A DNA stretch of 64,000 bases. It comes from Paenibacillus sanguinis 2301083 = DSM 16941 (GTDB lineage: Bacteria > Bacillota > Bacilli > Paenibacillales > Paenibacillaceae). Below, in pieces: positions 25,513-34,262 of this stretch (its first letter is position 1; every line of letters starts with the position of its first letter). Position numbers and translations under genes: made by a program. The stretch is taken from assembly GCF_000374825.1 (NCBI RefSeq), contig NZ_KB895385.1, positions 62,001-126,000 of the forward strand, given 5' to 3'. A model generated the notes under the pieces. The model did not search any database and was not told the DNA's origin. It saw nothing but the letters and a program-made list of their open reading frames with translations.

Positions 25513-25623
25513 AGGTAATCACCTCTTTATAAGGGTAGGGCTGAATAAATTCACGATATGCTCCTGCTTAAGCAGCACACTTTTAAATGTATTCTCTCTC
25601 CCTGTCCGTTATTAGAAGTTTTG

Positions 25624-26307
25624 CTATTTCAGGCCAATCGCCAGCGCCAGTTGATCCAGCTTCCACTTTGAATAGGCCAGCACCTCACGGAAAGTGTTAG
25701 GGAACGGTTTTAACACCTTGGACTTGATGACAGACAGCTTCGGATTGGTGTAATCCAACGCTTTGGCTATTTCCAGCGCCCGATTCCCGTGAAAAGTATG
25801 CGTGATGATCAACGCGGATGATAAGCCTTGTTCCTTCATTATTTCCTGACTAAATTTAAGGTTCTCATAGGTACTGGTAGCCTCGTTCTCAAGCAGCATC
25901 TTCTCTCTTGGCACTCCATGCTGCTCCAGGTAATTGGCCATCCCCTCCGCCTCTGTGACGTTGGATTCAGGGGTATCCAGACCCCCCGTCAACACGAATA
26001 ATTCAAATCGGCCTGCCTCGTAATCCCTCAAACTTTGGTCCAGGCGCTCCTTCAAGCCCGGGCTGGGCACATCTCCCCACAACGATGCTCCAAGCACAAT
26101 ACCAACATCCACTGGTTCGGCAGACTGCGTAATCGCGGCTGCATTGCGTTCAATACTACCGATTTGCGCCAATACAAACAGCAGCCAGCAGATGCCAAGC
26201 ACCGCTATGAGCCATCCAAAGCGAAGCAGACGTTTACGCTTGCTGCCTCCTCGTCTTACGGTGGAAACCATGGAATATTCCATGCTGCGCCGTCGTCTCC
26301 ACATCAT
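25624..26307 (-). CDS. YdcF-family (DUF218) membrane-anchored protein
   Basis: Basic N-terminus, one transmembrane segment (~28-48), then a DUF218/YdcF domain outside or at the membrane: VGIVLGASLWGD, LTGGLDTPESNVTEAEGM, ENEATSTYENLKFS and IITHTFHGNRALEIA. Function in the family is uncertain, with envelope roles suggested for related ElyC/SanA proteins. The start overlaps the stop of the DUF402 gene by four bases, so the two are coupled. Confidence 0.82.
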   Translation of the reverse strand: MMWRRRRSMEYSMVSTVRRGGSKRKRLLRFGWLIAVLGICWLLFVLAQIGSIERNAAAITQSAEPVDVGIVLGASLWGDVPSPGLKERLDQSLRDYEAGRFELFVLTGGLDTPESNVTEAEGMANYLEQHGVPREKMLLENEATSTYENLKFSQEIMKEQGLSSALIITHTFHGNRALEIAKALDYTNPKLSVIKSKVLKPFPNTFREVLAYSKWKLDQLALAIGLK

Positions 26308-26870
26308 AGACTTCCTTCCGGTTCAAAAGGCTCCGAAGTCATAAAGCCGCTGCGATAATGCTCCATTGACAGGTCAAAATACGGAAAACGCTGACCTTTA
26401 ATGGCATGAAGCAACCGCTCCGCAGTCTCTGTGGCCAGATCATAATCCTTGACGGTAATCTGTCCCTTGGTCAGCGCCTCATCCAGTTCGTCTTCATCCA
26501 GCAGGAAGGTCTCCCGATTCTTCAGGACCACAATGTCCAGGTACAGGTCATCAAACCAAGGAACACCTTGATCCGTAATCCCTTGCGTCTTGCAGATATC
26601 GATATACCATTCTACAATATCTCCATGATCGTCAAACATAGCTGTAACGATAAAATGCTCGCCTTTAGGATAATATTGCAACCAGGTAAAGCCCTTGTCT
26701 GCTATACGAAACGTATGTCCTCCGTATGTCTTCCATAACGGATCACGCAAGGCGGTGATGCTGTACAACGTCACGTAACCCGTAAAAATGCCGCTCTCCA
26801 CATATCTGGACTTGAATTGACGCTGGGTCACACGGCGCCAATTTGCGCGGTCTCCGAATTTTCGCTTCAT
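26304..26870 (-). CDS. DUF402 nucleoside di-/triphosphatase-like protein
   Basis: 188-aa DUF402 protein related to Bacillus YgaC and staphylococcal Ntdp nucleotide phosphatases. Marks: GFTWLQYYPKGEHFIVTAMFD, EWYIDIC, and DDLYLDIVVL with the metal-binding aspartates. Good ribosome site AAAGGG. Coupled to the YdcF-like gene downstream and lying after PBP1. Confidence 0.82.
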   Translation of the reverse strand: MKRKFGDRANWRRVTQRQFKSRYVESGIFTGYVTLYSITALRDPLWKTYGGHTFRIADKGFTWLQYYPKGEHFIVTAMFDDHGDIVEWYIDICKTQGITDQGVPWFDDLYLDIVVLKNRETFLLDEDELDEALTKGQITVKDYDLATETAERLLHAIKGQRFPYFDLSMEHYRSGFMTSEPFEPEGSL

Positions 26871-26961
26871 ACATATTACCCTTTCAACACAGTGTAATAT
26901 CAGCTTACCATATTTAAAAAAGAGTCACAAAAAACATTTTCTGCCCCATTTTGCAGCAAAA

Positions 26962-26998
26962 AGACCCCTGGCTGCACCTTACGTGCTCCCAGGGGTCT
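26962..26998 (-). terminator. PBP1 terminator
   Basis: Arms AGACCCCTGG and CCAGGGGTCT; on the minus strand the hairpin is followed by TTTTTGC. It lies after the stop of the PBP1 gene. Confidence 0.85.
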
Positions 26999-27067
26999 CG
27001 TTTTCACAGCTTTATCTCACTTCAGCACAAATGGCAACTTGTTCACCTTGCCTGTAAAGCCAGGGGG

Positions 27068-29692
27068 TTAGCCGCCATTTCCGGCAGGCATATTCAGAAC
27101 CTCGCCCTGATTGCTGCCTCCATCCCCTTCTCCTTCAGGGGGAGGCGCGCTTCCCCCATCGTCCCCATCCATTGGCTCGGATTCATCGTTCACGGCTCCG
27201 TTCCCAGACCCGTTCCCTTGACCCTCGTTGCCATTGCTGTTGCCGCCATGGTTCATGTCTCCCTGACCGTCACCACCCGGGCCGCCCTGATTTTCTCCAT
27301 TTCCCGGAGGGGTGCCATGGTTGCCGCTGCCATTATTCTGACCCCCATCTTCCGCTCCAGGGTAATCAGGAAATTCCGGAATTTCTGGAGTTTCCGGAAG
27401 CTCCAGTCCCGGATCAGTCTGTTCTTCACCATCTGGAGGAACTTCGGCTTCAATCAATACCTGAGCAAGATTCGACGGCTCACTCTCCACAGCATTGACA
27501 GGATCGTAAGCTGTCACATAATAAACATACCCTGTGCCCGAGGTAACGCTAATATCCTCGGCTTCTGTCGTAACGGAATCCATAATCGGGCTGAATTGCT
27601 CCTCAGTAGCCTCGCGACGGTAGATGTGGTATACGACATCCGCCTGTTCCACAGGATTCCAACTCAGCGATACTACACCCGTATCCACATTATAGGAAGC
27701 ACTTAAGCCTGTAGGAGCCGTCGATTCCGGTTCTTCCTCTTTGACCGGCTGCAAGTTATCGGGAATCGGAAATGACTTCTGTGGCACTCCCTTCAGCGCT
27801 TCATTCATTACGGCAGCGAACAGGGCTGCTGTCTGACCGCTGCTACCGTTCAGCAAATGGTTCTTATCCGCTGTATCGTAACCCATCCATACCGCACCGG
27901 TCCATTCCGGCGTGTATCCGACGAACCAGACATCACGGTTTTTGCTGCTCTTCAGCCCTGGAATACCGTGCTGAGTTGTTCCCGTCTTACCGGCAACCGG
28001 ACGGTCCAGCCTTGCGCGTTTCCCCGTCCCATCGTTGACCACGTTTTGCATCATTGAAGTCATGTAGTAAGCGGTCTGCTCACTAAGCACGCGCTTTGGC
28101 TTTGGCGCATTGTATTTGTATTTCTCCACCCCATTGTGGTCAACAATTGTCTTGATGGAATACGGCGGGTTATAGGAGCCGCCATTAGCAAAAACGCTAA
28201 AGGCTCCCGCCATTTCAAGCGTATTGGTACCATGGGTCAAGCCACCAAGTGCAATCGCCAGATTGCGGTCGTCCTTATCCATGGTAATACCCATCTCTTT
28301 GGCATATTTCACACCGGTGCCAACACCCACTTCATTCAACAACCACACCGCCGGAATATTTTCCGATTTGGTTAATGCGGTTGTCAAATTAATGGTCTTG
28401 GAATAGCCATGCAGGTTCTTCGGACAATAGTCGCCAAAGCACTGCTTCTCGTTGCTAATCTGCGAATTTGGCGTAAACTTGCCTGATTCCAGTGCCGGCG
28501 CATAGGATACGATCGGCTTGAACGCCGAGCCTGGCTGACGGCGGCTGTCCAGACGGCTAAAGCCTTTACGCTGATAGTCGCGCCCGCCAAGCAGGGCGAC
28601 CAGGCTGCCGTTCTCATGGTTCATAATGACCATAGACGCCTGCACCTGCTGCTCGTCCTTGCTCTTCTCGAAGAAATCATCATTATCAAATGCCTTCTCC
28701 AGCGCCTTTTGCGCCTGGGCATCCATCGTTGTATAAATTTTGTAGCCGCCACGGTTCAACTCATCTTCCGTCAGGCCAAATTTCTTTTCCGCTTCCTCGA
28801 CAACATAATCTATGAACGCAAGATAGCTTTGGTTTCTTGCCGGAGGCTCGTAATTGTAGTCTACGGCCTTGGCATGGTCCCGCTCCTCAGCGGTAATATA
28901 GCCCTCCTGATACATCAGCTCAAGCACCACGGCACGCCGTTCCTTGGATAAATCCGGATTCTTGAGCGGATTGTAGCGTGAAGGGGCCTTCGGCATCGCT
29001 GCGAGCGTCGCCATTTCCCATAATTCCAGTTTATTTAGATCGCTCTTGCCAAAATAACGAATCGAGGCAGCCTTAATGCCATAAACGGTTCCCCCAAAGT
29101 TAATGCGATTAAGGTACATCGTGAGAATGTCCTCTTTCGTCTCATGCCGTTCGAGAGCCATCGCAATCGACATTTCCGTCGCTTTGCGGAAGAACGTTTT
29201 ATCAGCACTCAAGAAGATGTTCTTCGCAAGCTGCTGGGTAATTGTACTGCCGCCTTCTACCAGCGAGCGGGCCACGATATCCTTGACTGCTGCACGTCCG
29301 ATGGACCACAGATCCACCCCGTTGTGCTCGAAGAACCGCCGATCCTCCGTAGCAACAAACGCTTCCCGCAGTAGTTCAGGAATTTGCTCATGCTCCACAG
29401 GCTCACTTTTGTCAATCGAGAGCTGTCCCATCAGGACACCGGTACGATCATAAACCTTGGTTGTTTCATATACCGTCAATTTATCCTGGTTCTCCAACAA
29501 AATCTTCTCGCCGCTGACTGTAATATACATGTAACCGGCAATCGCACAAAATATGGCAAACGCAACGGTAAAAAACGAAGTCCATAATACCTTTCTAACC
29601 GACAGCCTTCTTTTTCTCTTCGCCTTTGGCGAACTTGGCTTTTTCTCGGTTTGACTACTTCTTTGCAGTCTTGAAGGACCTTTCCTAGACAT
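27068..29692 (-). CDS. Class A penicillin-binding protein 1 with FN3 domain and Gly/Asn-rich tail
   Basis: Bifunctional murein synthase of 874 aa. Cytosolic basic stretch, transmembrane anchor ~33-53, GT51 glycosyltransferase with EDRRFFEHNGVD, GGSTITQQLAKN and RKATEMSIAMALE, then a transpeptidase with SAFK (catalytic Ser in PGSAFKPI), SENIP and GKTGTTQ. A fibronectin type III domain follows at ~665-750 and the last ~120 residues are Pro, Glu, Gly and Asn-rich low complexity, like the tail of Bacillus PBP1. Start has an AGGAAGGG site; a repeat element sits immediately upstream. Confidence 0.94.
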   Translation of the reverse strand: MSRKGPSRLQRSSQTEKKPSSPKAKRKRRLSVRKVLWTSFFTVAFAIFCAIAGYMYITVSGEKILLENQDKLTVYETTKVYDRTGVLMGQLSIDKSEPVEHEQIPELLREAFVATEDRRFFEHNGVDLWSIGRAAVKDIVARSLVEGGSTITQQLAKNIFLSADKTFFRKATEMSIAMALERHETKEDILTMYLNRINFGGTVYGIKAASIRYFGKSDLNKLELWEMATLAAMPKAPSRYNPLKNPDLSKERRAVVLELMYQEGYITAEERDHAKAVDYNYEPPARNQSYLAFIDYVVEEAEKKFGLTEDELNRGGYKIYTTMDAQAQKALEKAFDNDDFFEKSKDEQQVQASMVIMNHENGSLVALLGGRDYQRKGFSRLDSRRQPGSAFKPIVSYAPALESGKFTPNSQISNEKQCFGDYCPKNLHGYSKTINLTTALTKSENIPAVWLLNEVGVGTGVKYAKEMGITMDKDDRNLAIALGGLTHGTNTLEMAGAFSVFANGGSYNPPYSIKTIVDHNGVEKYKYNAPKPKRVLSEQTAYYMTSMMQNVVNDGTGKRARLDRPVAGKTGTTQHGIPGLKSSKNRDVWFVGYTPEWTGAVWMGYDTADKNHLLNGSSGQTAALFAAVMNEALKGVPQKSFPIPDNLQPVKEEEPESTAPTGLSASYNVDTGVVSLSWNPVEQADVVYHIYRREATEEQFSPIMDSVTTEAEDISVTSGTGYVYYVTAYDPVNAVESEPSNLAQVLIEAEVPPDGEEQTDPGLELPETPEIPEFPDYPGAEDGGQNNGSGNHGTPPGNGENQGGPGGDGQGDMNHGGNSNGNEGQGNGSGNGAVNDESEPMDGDDGGSAPPPEGEGDGGSNQGEVLNMPAGNGG

Positions 29693-29730
29693 GTTTCTGA
29701 CTCCCTTCCTGCCAATCTGCCTAAAAGAGG

Positions 29731-29852
29731 TAGTTCAAAAAGTTATCGCTCCGCTATCCAGTCCCTAGCTTCATTCAATCTGTCAGGCGTTATGAGTAAA
29801 CGCACAGCGAAAGCATAAGCTTGGTGCTGAAAACCGGACTTTTTGAACACAC
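29731..29852. repeat. MITE-like element with GTTCAAAAAGT inverted ends
   Basis: Left end GTTCAAAAAGT (29733-29743), right end ACTTTTTGAAC (29838-29848), ~115 bases apart; flanks CTAAAAG / CTAAAAAG extend the symmetry. The interior contains GAAAGCATAAGCTTGGTGCT. Related partial copies lie at 10882, 16331, 34160, 37318 and 46304. No coding potential. It fills most of the 320-base gap between PBP1 and hfq. Confidence 0.7.
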
Positions 29853-29936
29853 ACTAAAAAGAGATTGCTGCCTGGATAAGGCAACATAGCAACCTCACTT
29901 AAAGGCTAATGCTTATTCAGGTGCGCGGAAAGAAAA

Positions 29937-29959
29937 GAACAACCCGAATCAGGTTGTTC
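29937..29959 (-). terminator. hfq terminator
   Basis: On the minus strand GAACAACC - loop - GGTTGTTC followed by TTTTCTTT, ~50 bases after the hfq stop. Confidence 0.8.
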
Positions 29960-30012
29960 CTCCCTATCCCTATACTTTTAACGTATTGAAATCAAAAAAG
30001 TTTCAGCTCTGC

Positions 30013-30252
30013 TTAATCCTCGCTTGGCGGCTCCTGCATCAGCGATACATTCCGCTGCGGCTGGAAGGTCGAGATGGCGTGCTTGTACACCATTTGCTGG
30101 CGTCCATCGCTATCAATCACGATTGTAAAATTGTCAAATGCCTTGATTGTCCCTCTGATCTGGAAGCCATTTGTCAAAAATACGGTGACCGGAATGCTCT
30201 CTTTGCGTAGTTGATTTAGAAATGTATCCTGGATGTTGATGGTCTTGTTCAT
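30013..30252 (-). CDS. hfq: RNA chaperone Hfq
   Basis: 79-residue Sm-like hexameric RNA chaperone. Sm1 region [21 protein letters not shown] and [19 protein letters not shown], Sm2 with [13 protein letters not shown]; the YKHAIST motif is diagnostic. Start taken at MNKTINIQ (ATG 30252) behind GGGGGTACGGCT; eight upstream codons of the open frame are probably not translated. 24 bases after miaA, as in Bacillus. Confidence 0.96.
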   Translation of the reverse strand: MNKTINIQDTFLNQLRKESIPVTVFLTNGFQIRGTIKAFDNFTIVIDSDGRQQMVYKHAISTFQPQRNVSLMQEPPSED

Positions 30253-30276
30253 AGCCGTACCCCCAATAGGAATCAA

Positions 30277-31251
30277 TTAGTGTTTTGAATTATATTCAAG
30301 ATCAGCGGGAAACTTTCCTGCTATTATAGCATGGGCCTCCGCTAAAATCCCGGAAAAATTTTTACCGTCACCAACGTCAATCCAGGCAATCTCCTTCATA
30401 TGGCGGAACCAGGATAGCTGTCTTTTGGCAAAACGGCGGGTGTCGCGCTTCAATTTCTCCACAGCCAGCTCAAGTGGCAGGCCGTCCTCCAAATGCTCGA
30501 TGATTTCCTTATAGCCGAGTCCCTGCATCGAGACCAGTTCGCGGGTATACCCTTTATCAAGCAATCCACGTACCTCATGGACCAGCCCCAACCGCAGCAT
30601 CTCGTCAATTCGCTGTTCAATACGGTTATAAAGCATTTGACGGTCCATTGTCAAACCAATGATGCACAGCTCGTAGGGGGATTGCTTGTTTTGTCCTTCT
30701 AATTGAGACGATAGAGTACCGCCTGTCAGATGGTAGATTTCCAGTGCGCGAATAACACGCCGCACATCGTTGGGATGAAGCCGGGTCGCCGACTTCGGGT
30801 CTACAGCCGCAAGCCTGGCATGCAACGCCTCAGCCCCGTGCCTGTCGGCATAAGCCTGCTGATTGGCGCGAAATTCCTCATCCGCCCCCGCTTCGGTAAA
30901 TTGAAACTCATAACAGACCGATTCCACATACAGGCCAGTTCCCCCGACAACAAAAGGCAAATGCCCCCGAGCTGTAATCTCCGGAATAAGCTGACGGCAC
31001 CACTCCTGAAACATGGCGACAGAGAAAGGCTCATCCGGTCGCAGGACATCGATAAGATGATGAGGAACCCCGCCCATTTCCGCCTGACTGATTTTGGCCG
31101 TGCCTATATCCATCTCCCGGTATACTTGCATGGAATCACCGGAGATAATCTCGCAGGACAACGACTTGGCCAGTTCAATGCTTAACTTGGTCTTGCCAAC
31201 GGCGGTAGGTCCGACCAGCACAAGGAGTCTAGGTTTATGAAGTTGAGTCAA
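30277..31251 (-). CDS. miaA: tRNA dimethylallyltransferase
   Basis: Adds an isopentenyl group to A37 of tRNAs reading UNN codons. P-loop LVGPTAVGKTKLSIELA, DSMQVYREMDIGTAK, and the GGTGLYVES motif; the C-terminal SWFRHMKEIAWID region is typical. 324 aa. The start overlaps the 3' end of the RsmJ-like methyltransferase gene by 17 bases; hfq follows. Confidence 0.96.
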   Translation of the reverse strand: MTQLHKPRLLVLVGPTAVGKTKLSIELAKSLSCEIISGDSMQVYREMDIGTAKISQAEMGGVPHHLIDVLRPDEPFSVAMFQEWCRQLIPEITARGHLPFVVGGTGLYVESVCYEFQFTEAGADEEFRANQQAYADRHGAEALHARLAAVDPKSATRLHPNDVRRVIRALEIYHLTGGTLSSQLEGQNKQSPYELCIIGLTMDRQMLYNRIEQRIDEMLRLGLVHEVRGLLDKGYTRELVSMQGLGYKEIIEHLEDGLPLELAVEKLKRDTRRFAKRQLSWFRHMKEIAWIDVGDGKNFSGILAEAHAIIAGKFPADLEYNSKH

Positions 31252-32020
31252 GGGAAATCACTCCGTAAGCTATTTTAGTATGGGCGCGGGTGCTCGCCGT
31301 AAAGCCCAGGCGATCAAACTCGCCGCTGTCCTTCTGCTCCTTGAGCACCACGGTCTTGCGTGCTACCCGGCAGGCTTCCTTTACCGCCTCGGCATCCAGT
31401 CGGCTGGAATTGGCAAAGGACCGCAAGGGAGACAGAGAAGAGGATTCAGCGATTGGATTGCGGAACATCGGATCGAAATAGACGATATCGACGCTATGAT
31501 CAGGCATAGCCCGTAAAGCCTGCAAATGGTGGGCGTGCCGCACCTCAATGCGTCTAAGCGCCTCGTCAAAGGGAAGCAGTCCGGACATGTACCGCTGTGA
31601 GCCTGCATATAATAACGCCCAGAGCGGAAGCGAATCCTCCAGCGCTACTACGCGCCCTTCCTGGCCTACCGCAAGCGAGAATACCATGGCATCAGAGCCC
31701 AGACCGGCTGTGGCATCAAGCACCGTATCGCCGGGCATCACGCCTGCCGCCTCCAGCATGGCATCTCCTTCGCCCTTAAGCAGCCGCTTCGCCCGCACGA
31801 AGGCCATGCTGGGGTGAAACGTCATTGGCTCCTGCCCGGCGCGATGCAGACGGGCCCCCTGCTCCAGAATGACCAAAATGTCGCCATCGCCGTAACGTTC
31901 GGCGAGCCTAGGCAGGGCCGTCCGGCTTCTGGATACATAAGGCTGGGCGGACAGCGCCGCTAGCTCACGCGCCCGCTGTACCGTACCGGGAGTTTCGTGG
32001 TCGCCCGTTGTAATGATCAT
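31235..32020 (-). CDS. RsmJ/YpiP-like class I methyltransferase
   Basis: 261-aa SAM methyltransferase of the RsmJ-like family. SAM-binding LDATAGLGSDAMVFSLA near residue 100, VVALEDS, and the catalytic IVYFDPMFRNP near 180, which resembles NPPY-like base-methyltransferase motifs. A target in 16S rRNA is inferred by family. Sits between mutL and miaA and overlaps miaA, so it is in the same operon. Confidence 0.82.
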   Translation of the reverse strand: MIITTGDHETPGTVQRARELAALSAQPYVSRSRTALPRLAERYGDGDILVILEQGARLHRAGQEPMTFHPSMAFVRAKRLLKGEGDAMLEAAGVMPGDTVLDATAGLGSDAMVFSLAVGQEGRVVALEDSLPLWALLYAGSQRYMSGLLPFDEALRRIEVRHAHHLQALRAMPDHSVDIVYFDPMFRNPIAESSSLSPLRSFANSSRLDAEAVKEACRVARKTVVLKEQKDSGEFDRLGFTASTRAHTKIAYGVISLDSTS

Positions 32021-32060
32021 AATTCAAACCCAATCCCTTCATTTCACGGTCAGTCCATCG

Positions 32061-34130
32061 TTACATGACCCGTTTGAACAGCTTTTCCAAATCATAAGTA
32101 GAGAAAGAAACAAGTATCGGACGCCCATGCGGGCAGGTATATGGCTGCTTGCAGGCGGCAAGCCGCTGGATCAGCGTACCCGCCTCCTCCATCGTCAGCT
32201 TCTGGTTCGCCTTGATGGATGCTTTGCAGGATACCAGGGTGGAGGATTTCTCGCGCAGCTTGGACAAATCGATCGTTCGCTCGCTTAGCACCCATTCGGC
32301 CATCTCTTCAATAATCTCGGCTTCTTCCCCTTGGGGGAACCAATAGGGATGGGCCACCACTCGAAAGGTGCTGCCTCCGAAATGCTCCAGAATGACGCCT
32401 GCTTGCTCGAACCAATGCAGGCGTTCCTGCAGCTTGGCCCCGTCCGAAGGCGTAAATTCCAGTGTGATCGGCAGCAACAGCTCCTGGGAGGCATCTGCCG
32501 GGTGTCCAAACTTCTCATAGTAGTATTCGTAATTTACTCGCTCATGCGCAGCATGTTGGTCGATCAAGTATAAGCCCTGCTCGTTTTGGGCGATCAGGTA
32601 AGTGCCATGATGCTGTCCGATCAAGGATAGCTCGGGAAAGGCCGGAAGCTCCGGCGCCGCCTCGGGCGAGCCGCCGTACAGCGCTTCCGGCATCTCTTGC
32701 AGCCGCGCGGGCGACAGCGGCGGCTGCGCTGATGCGCTGCCGCCATACGCTGTGGCGGCAGCGTTGCCTTGGCCAAGCCCGCCTTGCGGCTTGGCCAAAC
32801 CCGGCCCGGGCGACGGCGCAAAGCCCGTCGCCTCTGGCCGTGCGGCGCCGTACGCGTCGGCGCCGCCAGGGCCGCGTTCCCGCAGCGGTGGCAGGCCTTC
32901 GGCCGCTGCGGGAACGCCATAGCCCGCGGGACGGGCGGCGGTCATACCGCCGCCGTCCGCACGCGGGCCCGGCGCCGCCTCGCCAATGCTTGGCGGGCGC
33001 TCAGCCTGGGCCGCCGTTGCCGCTGGCCCGGCGGCCCCATCTCCCGCGCCTGATCCCGGCGCGGAGAAGTGGAATTGCTCCTGGATCACGGAGCGACTTC
33101 CTCCCTTGCCGATGTTCTGCCGCACCACCTGCGGAATCAACACCTGTCCGGACAGCACGGCCCGGATGCTGTTTTCCACAAACCCGTTCAGCTCTGGTTC
33201 CTTGCTGAACCGCACCTCCAGCTTCGCCGGATGCACATTGACATCCACCAGTGATGGATGCATGTTCAGCATGAGCACCGCGATGGGATAACGGTTGATA
33301 GGCAGCAGTGTATGATAGGCCCGCAGCATGGCCTGATGCAGCCCATGATTGCGAATATACCGACCATTGACAATCGTGGACATGCCATTGCGGTTCGAGC
33401 GAGCCAGATCGGGACGTCCGATAAATCCCGTAAGCTTATAATCCAGATCCTCCGCCTCAATCGGCACCATCCCTTTGGAGGTATTGATGCCATAAATGGC
33501 GGCAATAACCTGAAGCAAATCGCCTCCGCCTGGAGTTTGCAGCAGCGTATTGCCATTATGCCGCAGCGTAAAGGCAATTTCGGGATGCCCCAGCGCCTGA
33601 CGGTACATCACATCAGAAATATGCCCAAGCTCCGTCTGGATGGTTCTCATATATTTCAGCCTTGCCGGAGTATTGTAAAATAATTCCTTTACCTGAATAT
33701 CCGTCCCTTGCGGAGCGGCTTCATCATCCTGTCTCTTAAGCATGCCCCCCTCAATCTCGATCACCCGGCCAAGTCCCGTATCACTGCTAGAGGAGACAAG
33801 ACGAACCTTGGACACGGCGGCAATACTCGCCAGCGCCTCACCCCGGAACCCCAGCGTGCGAATCTGGTACAAATCCCGTCCGGTGGCAATCTTGCTGGTT
33901 GCATGGCGGAAGAAAGCCGTCTCGCAATCCTCGGGGTCGATGCCTGATCCGTTATCAGTTACCCGGATCATTTGCAATCCACCCTCATCCACCGCAACTT
34001 CGACTTTCGTCGCTCCCGCATCCACGGCGTTCTCCACCAATTCCTTCACCACGGAAGCCGGTCGCTCCACGACTTCCCCGGCTGCGATCTGGTTGGCGAT
34101 ATGCTCGTCCAGTATTGCGATTTTTGCCAT
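32061..34130 (-). CDS. mutL: DNA mismatch repair protein MutL
   Basis: Mismatch-repair endonuclease that links MutS to strand removal. GHKL ATPase at 1-~335 (ERPASVVKELVENAVDAG, DNGSGID, TLGFRGEALASI), linker ~345-480 extremely rich in Ala, Gly and Pro, C-terminal dimer/endonuclease domain with LIDQHAAHERVNYEYYYE (DQHA-x2-E-x4-E metal motif) and CPHGRP near the end. 689 aa, longer than Bacillus MutL because of the linker, whose DNA is markedly GC-rich. Ribosome site GGGAGGGCAAGG. Confidence 0.96.
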   Translation of the reverse strand: MAKIAILDEHIANQIAAGEVVERPASVVKELVENAVDAGATKVEVAVDEGGLQMIRVTDNGSGIDPEDCETAFFRHATSKIATGRDLYQIRTLGFRGEALASIAAVSKVRLVSSSSDTGLGRVIEIEGGMLKRQDDEAAPQGTDIQVKELFYNTPARLKYMRTIQTELGHISDVMYRQALGHPEIAFTLRHNGNTLLQTPGGGDLLQVIAAIYGINTSKGMVPIEAEDLDYKLTGFIGRPDLARSNRNGMSTIVNGRYIRNHGLHQAMLRAYHTLLPINRYPIAVLMLNMHPSLVDVNVHPAKLEVRFSKEPELNGFVENSIRAVLSGQVLIPQVVRQNIGKGGSRSVIQEQFHFSAPGSGAGDGAAGPAATAAQAERPPSIGEAAPGPRADGGGMTAARPAGYGVPAAAEGLPPLRERGPGGADAYGAARPEATGFAPSPGPGLAKPQGGLGQGNAAATAYGGSASAQPPLSPARLQEMPEALYGGSPEAAPELPAFPELSLIGQHHGTYLIAQNEQGLYLIDQHAAHERVNYEYYYEKFGHPADASQELLLPITLEFTPSDGAKLQERLHWFEQAGVILEHFGGSTFRVVAHPYWFPQGEEAEIIEEMAEWVLSERTIDLSKLREKSSTLVSCKASIKANQKLTMEEAGTLIQRLAACKQPYTCPHGRPILVSFSTYDLEKLFKRVM

Positions 34131-34159
34131 TTCCTTGCCCTCCCGTCGAATAAGTCCGG

Positions 34160-34262
34160 CTCACGGTACACGGTCAGAAGCTGATGCTTCCGACAAGATG
34201 CGAAGCCGAACTCACTTCCTGAATCCCTTTGTGATCAAAAGATGACTTTTGAACTACCTGTT
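34160..34262 (+). repeat. Diverged copy of TTTTTGAAC-end repeat between mutS and mutL
   Basis: Contains AGCTGATGCTTCCGAC and ends GATGACTTTTGAACTACCTG then TTATAG, matching the right end of the element family in order. It separates mutS from mutL. Confidence 0.45.

Noticed and set aside
27068..27450. Separate small genes in the PBP1 low-complexity tail
   Set aside because: Opposite-strand frames are shadows of the repetitive Gly/Asn/Glu codons.
32732..33208. Plus-strand open frames opposite the mutL linker
   Set aside because: They are by-products of the GC-rich linker DNA, Arg/Ala/Pro-rich, without ribosome sites.
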